Positions 1 through 7,179 of a DNA stretch of 14,075 nucleotides are shown here, in pieces. The stretch lies in the NCBI GenBank assembly GCA_001462255.1, contig LIUJ01000131.1, positions 891-14,965 on the forward strand. The letters are read 5' to 3'. Below the pieces are notes generated by a model. The model saw nothing but the letters and a program-made list of their open reading frames with translations, did no database searches and had not been told where the DNA came from. The translations under genes and the position numbers were made by a program. How positions within the stretch are numbered: the first letter of the stretch is position 1; every line of letters starts with the position of its first letter. The DNA comes from Fibrobacteria bacterium GUT77. GTDB lineage: Bacteria > Fibrobacterota > Chitinivibrionia > Chitinivibrionales > Chitinispirillaceae.

Positions 1-1
1 C

Positions 2-2944
2 CCCCCCGCCGACGGCGTCCCGGTACGGAGCGTGTACGAGGCCAATCTCTATCTCCGTACGCCGCAACAGTTATCGGAGGCGGGGGACAACCATGAGGGC
101 GGAATCGATTGGGTGTGGAAGAAGTTTACGCAGAGCAGGGCGGATACCTTGATACGATTGGAGTTGCCGGGGATAGACGCGAGTTTGCCCGGATCCATAG
201 CCTTTCGCTACGGATCGACGTTCGGCGGAACGCTTAGCGCCGATCTCGGCGCCGTTCGGTTGTGTTCCGGTTGCGGTATCGCGGAGATAGGCATTGATAA
301 TTGGAGTTCGAGGAACTTGGAAATAAGGTACGAAGGCGCGGCGAGTTCGGGGTCTTACTACGAGTTGAGCGCGATACACGTGCGGTATTCGCGTCCGCTC
401 GCGCTTGGCGGCGACGTCGGCAAGCTTGAGGTTTTTTCCTCGACGGACGCCGGCGCGGCGCGTTATGGGCTTTCCAACGCCGGCGGCGGTCTGGCGTATG
501 TGGTGCGCGTTCCGTTGGACGATAGCCGCGTTGAGCTTGTGGACACGGTTAGGGCGTCGTCGTATGATTGGAGCGACGTCGGCGGAGAGGGCGTAAGGTA
601 TATGGTTATGTCGGAGAGGGCTATTGTCGACTACGGCGATTCCCTCGTTGCGGGCGGCGGATCGACGCACGGCGCGAGCGCGCCGTATCTGATACGCGAC
701 CTGCGCGACGTCGGCAACTCGACGGATTACTTGATTATTACGCACGCGGAATTTTTGGACGCCGCGCTGAAGTTGGCCGCGCACAAGGCGACGATGGGGT
801 TCGACCGTCCCGGCGTGGTGTTGCTCGGTGACATATCGGATTTGTTCGGCGGCGGCAATACTGACCCGGCGGCTATAAGAAATTTTTTGTACTACGTGTA
901 CGGAAATTGGGACGGCGGCGATCGCTTTTCTTATGTTACGCTCTTGGGCGCCGGTCACTACGATTATAAGAACGCGTCTTCCCGCGCGGTCAATTTTATT
1001 CCGGTGCCTTATATAAGCGGCAGGCTCAATGAGGATTTTTATGTGTTTTTCGACGATAGGATCCATCCGAGTTCGCAGCATAATTGTTATTATCTTATGG
1101 GGCGGATGCCTGCGGTGAATTTGTCCGAGGCGTACGCTATGGTGGAGAAGGTCATAGAGACGGAGGATCCGCGTTGGGCGAATTTCGATTCGTGGCGCGG
1201 TCGTGTGTTGCTTAGCGCCGACGACGACCAGCAGGGCGCGACGGCCGATCGTACGCGTCCGGCCCACACGGCTTCTTCCGAGCTTATTTCGCGCGCGATA
1301 AGCAACCTGCGGCCGGATATTGTTCAAAAGAAAATTTACCTGTTTGAGTACGGGTGGGACGAGCGTTACTACAAGCCCGCCGCGACGAGGGCGCTTTTGA
1401 ATGAGATAAACAGCGGGGTCGCGGTGGTCAATTGGTTCGGGCACGGTTCGCCGAACCAGATCGCGGACGAGATGCTTTTGGCTAAGGATAATGTTTTGAC
1501 GCTTGACAATAAGAGGCGTTACCCGCTTTTTTCCATGTTTTCCTGTTCGGTGGGTAAATACGATTTGCCCGGCGACGAGAATTTGGCCTCCGCGCTGATT
1601 AAGCAACCGGGGGGCGGCGGCATAGCGGCCATAGCCTCCGCTCGCGAGGTGTGGGCGGACGAAAATGAGAGTTTGGCGAAGCCGTTTTTTTACAATCTGT
1701 TCGGTTCCGCAGACGACGCGGTATCGCTCGGCTACGCGCTTGTTAAGGCTAAGACGGATTATACGGGAACCTACAGAAACAGGTACTACGTGCTTTTGGG
1801 CGACCCGTCAATCAAGATTATAGGGCGGGGGAACGGTGTTGAGGACCTTAGAATTACGGACACGGCGGGCGTGCGGATTGATACGCTGAAAGCGTTGCAA
1901 CGGGTTGCAATAAAGGGGAAGGTAAGCGGCATCACGGCGGGCGACAGCGTATACGCGGCCGTTACGCTCTTCAATCCGCCGCAGGATTCGGCGCGCAGGA
2001 AGGACGGCGGCAAGTACGATACGGTTACGGTGTACGGTTTGCCCGGGAGCCCGGTCTTTAGCGCGACGCGCGTGCGCGTCGGAGCCGACGGCGCGTTTGA
2101 GCAGCCGGTACTGTTGCCCATGAATTTAGCGTTCGGGAAGCCGGGGGTGAAGCTCACCGCTTACGTGTGGAAAGAGAGGAAGGGCGCGGTCGGCGCGGGT
2201 TTCCTTGGCGACTTGGTCTTTCACGGTTCCGAAAACGCCGACTTGAGTGATACCGAAGGGCCGAAAATCAGCGTGAGGCCGATATACGGCTCTGAAGTTA
2301 TGGATCGTGCCGGGCTCTTTGTAAAAAATCGCATTACCGCGCAGTTGCCGGTGACGCTTGAGGTAAAAATAGAAGACGAAAGCGGCATAAACAAAATAGG
2401 CGGCGGCCCGGACGAAGGCATTACTATGGAAGTGAGGGGGGCGCTGTCAAAGCGCGACATAAACCACTTATTCGATTTTGACACGGGGAGTTTTACGCAG
2501 GGAAAGGCCATAATCGCTTTTGAGGAGAGTATGCTCGGCGCCGGAACCTACGACCTGATAATAAGCGCGCAGGACTTGTTGGGAAACGTGGCCAAGTTGA
2601 GCGTGGTTTGGGAGGTGGTCGATCCGTCGGAGATAAAATTGGATCATGTGATAAACGTCCCCAATCCGGTGAAGATGGGGCAACCGACGCGCTTCTACTA
2701 TACCCACTCAAACGTTACCGGCGACTTAGACGTCAACGTGACGATAAGGATATACTCGCTGGGCGGCAGGTTGTTGTCGGTGATACGCAATCCCAAAAAC
2801 GGCGAACAATGGGTGCCTAAAGACAACAGAGGAAGTCATTTGACGCCGAACGTATACCTGTACCAAGTGACGGCGACGTCGCGGAATGTGGGGAAGACGG
2901 TAAAGAGCAAAATCAAAAAATTGGCGGTGTTGCCGCCGAGATAG
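2..2944 (+). CDS. porU: PorU-like type IX secretion sortase, peptidase family C25 (5' end outside window)
   Basis: The frame is open from the left edge, so the gene is 5'-truncated; the GTG at 32 is unlikely to be the start. Residue numbers here count from that GTG. A beta-rich N-terminal part is followed by a gingipain-like caspase fold: 'YLIITHAEF' begins the alpha/beta core, and 'LLGAGHYDYKN' replaces the more usual LLGD-YDYR type sequence. The catalytic pair is visible as His471 in 'NWFGHGSPNQ' and Cys505 in 'FSMFSCSVGKYD', with spacing close to the His-Cys spacing of gingipains. The C-terminus (about residues 870-970) looks like a FlgD-type Ig-like domain, with 'NVPNPVKMGQ' and 'IRIYSLGGRLL'. 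In FCB bacteria PorU cleaves the C-terminal signal of type IX cargo at the outer membrane and attaches cargo to lipopolysaccharide. A related C25 protease is the alternative. From about 2220 the codon choice shifts toward GAA and AAA. Confidence 0.8.
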   Translation, partial: PPADGVPVRSVYEANLYLRTPQQLSEAGDNHEGGIDWVWKKFTQSRADTLIRLELPGIDASLPGSIAFRYGSTFGGTLSADLGAVRLCSGCGIAEIGIDNWSSRNLEIRYEGAASSGSYYELSAIHVRYSRPLALGGDVGKLEVFSSTDAGAARYGLSNAGGGLAYVVRVPLDDSRVELVDTVRASSYDWSDVGGEGVRYMVMSERAIVDYGDSLVAGGGSTHGASAPYLIRDLRDVGNSTDYLIITHAEFLDAALKLAAHKATMGFDRPGVVLLGDISDLFGGGNTDPAAIRNFLYYVYGNWDGGDRFSYVTLLGAGHYDYKNASSRAVNFIPVPYISGRLNEDFYVFFDDRIHPSSQHNCYYLMGRMPAVNLSEAYAMVEKVIETEDPRWANFDSWRGRVLLSADDDQQGATADRTRPAHTASSELISRAISNLRPDIVQKKIYLFEYGWDERYYKPAATRALLNEINSGVAVVNWFGHGSPNQIADEMLLAKDNVLTLDNKRRYPLFSMFSCSVGKYDLPGDENLASALIKQPGGGGIAAIASAREVWADENESLAKPFFYNLFGSADDAVSLGYALVKAKTDYTGTYRNRYYVLLGDPSIKIIGRGNGVEDLRITDTAGVRIDTLKALQRVAIKGKVSGITAGDSVYAAVTLFNPPQDSARRKDGGKYDTVTVYGLPGSPVFSATRVRVGADGAFEQPVLLPMNLAFGKPGVKLTAYVWKERKGAVGAGFLGDLVFHGSENADLSDTEGPKISVRPIYGSEVMDRAGLFVKNRITAQLPVTLEVKIEDESGINKIGGGPDEGITMEVRGALSKRDINHLFDFDTGSFTQGKAIIAFEESMLGAGTYDLIISAQDLLGNVAKLSVVWEVVDPSEIKLDHVINVPNPVKMGQPTRFYYTHSNVTGDLDVNVTIRIYSLGGRLLSVIRNPKNGEQWVPKDNRGSHLTPNVYLYQVTATSRNVGKTVKSKIKKLAVLPPR

Positions 2945-2957
2945 TGGGAGAAAAACC

Positions 2958-4793
2958 ATGGCAAACGAAAGAATTACGGAAAATATCGTAAGGAATCACT
3001 TCAAAAACGACCCACTCTTCAAAAGCGTTAAGTTTGAGGAGCAAAAGTCGTACAATAAACGGGTGATCGATTCGCTGCGACACGCGTCGAAAGGCGGAGA
3101 CGGCGTCGGCAAGCCTGAGTTTATCGTATCGTTCCCCTACGGAAATATCGATTATTTGCTCGTAATAGAGTGCAAAGCTTCAACAGGCAGTCATAGGAGC
3201 GATAAACTCGATAAGCCGAAAGATTACGCCGTTGACGGGGTATTGCGTTACGCTAAAGCGCTGTCGCGCGAGTTTGATGTGGTGGCTATTGCCGTAAGCG
3301 GGCAAACCGAAAGCGAATTGGAGGTCTCTCATTTTCTGTGGAAAAAGCGTGAAAAAACGTTTGACGAGAAATTAGATAAAAAATTATTATCGATAAACGA
3401 TTATATAAAATTGTTTGATAACGAGCAATTTGCCGAAAAGCTCAAATACTCAAACATTGTATTGAAAGCGATAGAACTGAACGAGGAATACAATAATTAT
3501 TCGGTACCGGAGCAAGATAGGAATACTATGGTAAGCGTCATTTTGTTGTCGTTGTTGCATAACCCGTTCAGAGAAAGTTATTTAAGCGAGACAAGCGTGA
3601 AGAGTTTGGGCGATTCGATGATTAAATCGGTTGAAAACGCGCTCGCGTTGAATGAGGTGAGGTACAGGGAGGCGATGATTAACGAATTTAAAAAAATATT
3701 TCTTCAACCGGTATTCATCCACGAAAAGATAAAGAGCAAGAGAGAAAAAGAGCCTAAAAACTCGCTCGAAGTACTTAAAGAAATGGTGATTTACTTGCAT
3801 AAAAACGTGTATCCGCTTATCAATATGGAGGATACCGGGTTTGACGTGCTGGGTCAATTTTATACGGAGTTTATAAGGTATTCGGCGAGTCAGCAGAAGC
3901 AGGGCTTGGTTTTGACGCCTTTTCATATTACGGACTTATTCTGTGATTTGGCGCAACTGAACGTCAATGACGTCATTTATGATCCGTGTTGCGGCACCGC
4001 CGGATTTTTAGTTTCGGGAATGAAACGCCTTCTTACGCTTGCCGGAAATGACGACACACGTAAACAACGCATACGAAAAAAGCAGTTGGTCGGCGTTGAA
4101 ATGCGCCCTACGATGTATGCCTACGCTTGTTCCAATATGTTGTTGAAAGGCGACGGCAAATCGAACATTTATTGCGGAGACTGTTTTCAAACGGTAAGCG
4201 AGGTGAGAAAACACAAACCTACCGTCGCTTTCTTGAATCCTCCGTACGACGTAGGGAACGCCCGCCAGATGGAATTTGTCGAACACGCGTTGGATATGGT
4301 TGCCCCGCAAAACGGGCGGGTTGTAGCTATTGTACAAATGAGTTGTGGAATAAAAGACGAGAAGGAACTGATTGCCGTGAAGAAGCGGCTCCTGCGAAAA
4401 TACCGCCTAAAAGCCGTGCTATCCATGCCGGACGATTTGTTTTACCCTATAGGCGTGGTAACGAGCGTTATGCTTTTTGAGGCGAATAAGCCGAACCAAG
4501 GGTTCAAAACATGGTTCGGTTATTTCAAAACGGACGGTTTTGAAAAGCGTAAACACCAAGGGAGAATCGACGTGCGCGATAAATTTAAGGCGATAAAAGA
4601 AAGATGGTTAAGCGCGTACAAAAATTCGGAAGAAATCGCCGGATTATCCGTTAAACAAGAGGTAAACGCCGAAGACGAGTGGTGCGCCGAGGCTTATATG
4701 GAAACCGATTACTCGAAGCTCAATCAAGCGGATTTTGAAAGAAAGTTGAAAGATTATGTCGCGTTTAAGTTTTTGACGGGAGACGGGCAATGA
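2958..4793 (+). CDS. BcgI-like type IIB restriction-modification subunit A (nuclease plus N6-adenine methyltransferase)
   Basis: This 611-residue protein combines cutting and methylation. The N-terminus carries a PD-(D/E)XK nuclease pattern: Glu54, Asp65 and Glu71-x-Lys73 in 'PEFIVSF...NIDYLLVIECKA'. A helical region follows, then a class gamma adenine methyltransferase domain. 'QGLVLTPFHITDLF' precedes the SAM-binding motif I 'DPCCGTAGFL' (342-351) and the catalytic motif IV 'NPPY' (427-430). It lacks the helicase motor of HsdR and is longer than a plain HsdM. The layout and size match BcgI subunit A, which pairs with a specificity subunit and cuts on both sides of its site. The start has a GGGAG ribosome binding site at 2946-2950, 7 bases upstream, and lies 13 bases after the porU-like stop. 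The gene is visibly AT-richer than most neighbours (for example 3361-3440), which suggests acquisition by transfer. An HsdM-like protein with an unrelated nuclease domain is the alternative. Confidence 0.85.
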   Translation: MANERITENIVRNHFKNDPLFKSVKFEEQKSYNKRVIDSLRHASKGGDGVGKPEFIVSFPYGNIDYLLVIECKASTGSHRSDKLDKPKDYAVDGVLRYAKALSREFDVVAIAVSGQTESELEVSHFLWKKREKTFDEKLDKKLLSINDYIKLFDNEQFAEKLKYSNIVLKAIELNEEYNNYSVPEQDRNTMVSVILLSLLHNPFRESYLSETSVKSLGDSMIKSVENALALNEVRYREAMINEFKKIFLQPVFIHEKIKSKREKEPKNSLEVLKEMVIYLHKNVYPLINMEDTGFDVLGQFYTEFIRYSASQQKQGLVLTPFHITDLFCDLAQLNVNDVIYDPCCGTAGFLVSGMKRLLTLAGNDDTRKQRIRKKQLVGVEMRPTMYAYACSNMLLKGDGKSNIYCGDCFQTVSEVRKHKPTVAFLNPPYDVGNARQMEFVEHALDMVAPQNGRVVAIVQMSCGIKDEKELIAVKKRLLRKYRLKAVLSMPDDLFYPIGVVTSVMLFEANKPNQGFKTWFGYFKTDGFEKRKHQGRIDVRDKFKAIKERWLSAYKNSEEIAGLSVKQEVNAEDEWCAEAYMETDYSKLNQADFERKLKDYVAFKFLTGDGQ

Positions 4794-5785
4794 AAAAATT
4801 GAGCGAAATATTCAATATATGGTATGGCGTTAACCTTGAATTTATAAATTGTGAACAAGTGAAAGATGGGATGCCTTTTGTGTCTCGGCAGGCTACGGGA
4901 AACGGGATCGTCGGATATGTAACGCCGATTGATATTGTTCCGAATCCGCCGCATACTTTGAGCATTGCCGGTAGCGGCAACGTTCTTTCCACGTTTTATC
5001 ACGATTATGAATATTATAGCGGACGCGATGTCTATATTGCCGAGCCGAAACAAACGCTGACGCGAGAGCAAATGCTCTTTTACGCATACCTCATCGAGGC
5101 TAACAAATACCGCTACAATTACGGGCGGCAGGCAAATAAAACGCTGGGGGATATCGTAGTCCCCGATGTTGACGAATTACCCGATTATGTGAGTAAAGTG
5201 TCGTTGAATGATTATGAATTTGACGCGAGACCGCTTTGTAACGAAAAAACGTCGCTGAATACCGAAAAATGGGGATGGTTTAGGTATGACGAGATATTTG
5301 ATGTAAGAAAGGGATTTTATAATAAAAAACCGGATGACGACGGCGGCGGTACCGTTCCTTTTATCGGCGCGTACGACTCAAATAACGGTATAACGTCGTG
5401 GTATACCGGAGAGGCGATAGAGCGCGCGTCGAAAACCGGCGATGGTCCGAATGTGCCTATCGGAAAAAAAATATTCAAACCGAATTGCGTAACCGTTTCC
5501 AATAACGGCTCCGTAGGATACGCGTTTTATCAGCCGGGGGAGTTCACGTGTTCTCACGACGTGAATCCTTTGTATCTGAAAAATCGTGAATTGAACCGAT
5601 ATATCGCCGTGTTTTTGTGTACGTTGATAGAATTGGAGCGATATCGTTGGGCTTACGGCAGAAAATGGCGTCCCGTAAGAATGCCGAATTCTTTAATCAA
5701 ACTCCCTATTACGAAAGACGGCGCCCCAAATTGGCGATTTATGGAAGATTACGTGAAATCGCTACCGTATTCAAGATTAATATAA
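4790..5785 (+). CDS. Restriction-modification specificity subunit with two target recognition domains (BcgI B-like)
   Basis: The protein has 331 residues and its start overlaps the stop of the nuclease-methyltransferase gene as ATGA, with GGGAG at 4778-4782. This implies coupled translation. It contains two recognition half-domains. The first ends with 'YRYNYGRQANKTLGDIVVP' (from residue 107) and the second with 'YRWAYGRKWRPVRMPNSLI' (from residue 285). The matching Tyr-Arg-x-x-Tyr-Gly-Arg segments, 178 residues apart, mark an internal duplication, as in HsdS and BcgI B subunits. Each half should read one half of a bipartite DNA site and direct the partner protein there. It is shorter than a typical HsdS and close to BcgI B in size. 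The half-domains differ strongly outside the shared segments, so an asymmetric target is expected; the target itself cannot be read from sequence. Base composition is AT-rich, as in the partner gene. Confidence 0.85.
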   Translation: MKKLSEIFNIWYGVNLEFINCEQVKDGMPFVSRQATGNGIVGYVTPIDIVPNPPHTLSIAGSGNVLSTFYHDYEYYSGRDVYIAEPKQTLTREQMLFYAYLIEANKYRYNYGRQANKTLGDIVVPDVDELPDYVSKVSLNDYEFDARPLCNEKTSLNTEKWGWFRYDEIFDVRKGFYNKKPDDDGGGTVPFIGAYDSNNGITSWYTGEAIERASKTGDGPNVPIGKKIFKPNCVTVSNNGSVGYAFYQPGEFTCSHDVNPLYLKNRELNRYIAVFLCTLIELERYRWAYGRKWRPVRMPNSLIKLPITKDGAPNWRFMEDYVKSLPYSRLI

Positions 5786-5801
5786 ATCGGGGGCGGGCTT
5801 C

Positions 5802-6917
5802 ATGTATATGGCAAAAGAAGCGTTGTTTTGGAATAACGACGGCGACAATAACGTCAACTGTAACCTCTGCGCCCACGGATGCCGTATCGCTCCCGGTAGG
5901 TGCGGAAGGTGCGCGGTTCGCGTCAATAAAGACGGGATTTTGTACAGCCGCGTTTACGGGCGCGTAGTCGCGCAAAACATCGATCCCGTGGAAAAGAAGC
6001 CGCTGTATCATTTTCTCCCGGGAAGCGAAACCTTTTCCATTGCCACGATAGGTTGTAACTTCAAGTGTAGCTTTTGTCAAAATCACGAAATATCGCAGGC
6101 GGCTGAATTTATTGAGAATATCGGTACTAATGATGATAACGATATTAATACCGATAACGCCCATAAAGTCCATACGGTCAGCAATGTTCACAAAGATATT
6201 GATTCCAACGACGACATATACGGCAATACCTGCATACCCCCTAACGCAATCGTAGACGCCGCGCTGCGCTATAAATGTAAAAGCGTATCGTTTACCTACA
6301 CCGAGCCTACGGTTTTCTTCGAGTACGCGCTTGATGTCGCCAAGGCGGCGAAGGCGGCCGGATTGCGGACGGTCTTTGTGTCGAACGGTTTTATGACGAC
6401 GGAGTGTTTGCGGGCGGTCGCTCCGTACCTCGACGCTTGCAACATAGATTTGAAGTCGTTTCGCGACGAGTTTTATAGGGATAAGTGCGGCGCGAGGTTG
6501 ACGCCGGTGCTGGAGTCGCTTAAGGCGATTCGGGAGGCGGGTATATGGTTGGAGGTCACTACGTTGGTTATAGGCGGTCTGAATGATTCGGATGAGGAGT
6601 TGACGGGTATCGCCCGATACATTGTGAATGATTTGGGTGCCGATACCCCGTGGCACGTATCGGGATTTTATCCGCGGTACCGGATGTTGAGCGTGCCGCC
6701 CACGGGCGCCGCATCTATAGAAAGGGCGCGCGAGATCGGGGTTGGCGCGGGGTTGCGTTACGTTTATGGGGGGAATGTAAACGTATATAGGGACACGCGT
6801 TGTCCCGGTTGCGGCGGCGTGTTGATAAGCAGGCGCGGATACGAAACGCGCGTAGCCGGTTTGGTCGCCGGCGGCGTATGCGGCGCGTGCGGTCAAAAGA
6901 TACGCGGAATTTTTTGA
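5802..6917 (+). CDS. amrS: AmmeMemoRadiSam system radical SAM enzyme AmrS
   Basis: This 371-residue protein has the radical SAM cluster motif CxxxCxxC as 'CNFKCSFCQN' (Cys85, Cys89, Cys92). It has the N-terminal cysteine cluster typical of the family (Cys20, 23, 27, 34, 37), followed by 'DPVEKKPLYHFLPGSE'. 'SFTYTEPTVFFEYA' and 'CNIDLKSF' are further family blocks. The C-terminus carries two CxxC pairs ('CPGCGG' and 'CGACGQ') that resemble a zinc ribbon. The family resembles pyruvate formate-lyase activating enzymes and is named for co-occurrence with Memo and AMMECR1 proteins; neither partner is in this window, and the substrate is unsettled. Residues about 102-144 form an Asn/Asp-rich stretch much longer than the short linker I expect there. 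The ATG at 5802 is chosen; another lies two codons on. The upstream G-rich stretch (5789-5797) is a poor ribosome binding site. The first half favours GAA codons; from about 6300 GAG takes over. Confidence 0.9.
   Translation: MYMAKEALFWNNDGDNNVNCNLCAHGCRIAPGRCGRCAVRVNKDGILYSRVYGRVVAQNIDPVEKKPLYHFLPGSETFSIATIGCNFKCSFCQNHEISQAAEFIENIGTNDDNDINTDNAHKVHTVSNVHKDIDSNDDIYGNTCIPPNAIVDAALRYKCKSVSFTYTEPTVFFEYALDVAKAAKAAGLRTVFVSNGFMTTECLRAVAPYLDACNIDLKSFRDEFYRDKCGARLTPVLESLKAIREAGIWLEVTTLVIGGLNDSDEELTGIARYIVNDLGADTPWHVSGFYPRYRMLSVPPTGAASIERAREIGVGAGLRYVYGGNVNVYRDTRCPGCGGVLISRRGYETRVAGLVAGGVCGACGQKIRGIF
6884..6915 (+). terminator. Weak candidate intrinsic terminator at the amrS 3' end
   Basis: CGCGT (6884-6888) can pair with ACGCG (6902-6906), followed after three bases by six T (6910-6915) and a further T5 just downstream. 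An overlapping alternative stem is GCGTAT (6874-6879) with ATACGC (6900-6905). The hairpin lies inside the coding end and the T run overlaps the stop codon. The stems are short and the loops long, so this is a weak call. Confidence 0.3.
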
Positions 6918-6934
6918 GTTTTTGTTGAAGGGTA

Positions 6935-6964
6935 TTGATTTTACGCGCGCGAATCAATTATATT
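6935..6964 (+). promoter_or_regulatory. Candidate promoter with overlapping palindrome
   Basis: TTGATT (6935-6940) and TATATT (6959-6964), 18 bases apart, resemble a housekeeping promoter. The interval also contains the inverted repeat ATTGATT (6934-6940) / AATCAAT (6952-6958), 11 bases apart, centred between the two boxes. A protein bound there could block polymerase; the palindrome could instead be an unrelated hairpin. It would drive the beta-helix gene. Confidence 0.45.
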
Positions 6965-6970
6965 AACCGT

Positions 6971-7044
6971 CTCTCGTTGTACTTTTTCCGTATTCGGATA
7001 CCGTCGCGGTAGGTACGGAAATCTCTCGTTGTACCTCTCGTTGT
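6971..7044 (+). repeat. Three copies of CTCTCGTTGT flanking a nested hairpin
   Basis: The 10-base sequence CTCTCGTTGT occurs at 6971-6980, 7023-7032 and 7035-7044; the last two are in tandem with a 12-base period. Between the first and second copies lies a nested inverted repeat: outer arms TTTCCGTA (6985-6992) and TACGGAAA (7014-7021), inner arms TACCG (6999-7003) and CGGTA (7007-7011) with a TCG loop. The element could act as structured leader RNA or as a set of protein binding sites. Confidence 0.6.
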
Positions 7045-7179
7045 GCCAAATAATAAAAAACGTCCGAATTAAGACAATAGGATATTTGTCCTAAAAGTTC
7101 CGATTTCGACAATTGTGAGGCGGAGACCGCTACGGATCCTCTTCACGCGACATATCAACCCCCAAAAGGAGTGTTTTGT

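Larger units (their letters stand above)
6918..7179. other. Non-coding leader region between amrS and the beta-helix gene
   Basis: No ATG-initiated ORF with a ribosome binding site is seen here. In order, the stretch holds a palindrome with a candidate promoter (6934-6964), the repeat CTCTCGTTGT (6971), a nested hairpin (6985-7021), two tandem copies of the same repeat (7023 and 7035), a small TAGGA/TCCTA hairpin (7078-7093), the palindrome ACAATTGT (7109-7116), and a GCGG-AGA-CCGC mini-hairpin (7120-7130). If the promoter is real, most of this is a 5' untranslated leader of about 200 bases. I do not recognise a known riboswitch class. Confidence 0.5.

Noticed and set aside
71..1606. Long reverse-strand ORF of 511 codons opposite the porU-like gene
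   Set aside because: Arg/His/Val-rich translation without domains, typical of the opposite strand of a GC-rich gene; the + strand carries clear C25 motifs.
2958..5785. Classical type I restriction system
   Set aside because: No HsdR helicase gene, and the methyltransferase carries its own nuclease motif.
5739..6896. Reverse-strand ORF of 385 codons opposite amrS
   Set aside because: It mirrors the amrS frame and shows no family motifs.
7107..7120. Similarity of CGACAATTGTGAGG to part of the lac operator
   Set aside because: Short match, no second arm of the operator and no LacI-type gene nearby; treated as chance.
7171..7179. GTG start for the beta-helix gene
   Set aside because: It overlaps the AGGAG ribosome binding site; the ATG at 7180 has proper spacing.
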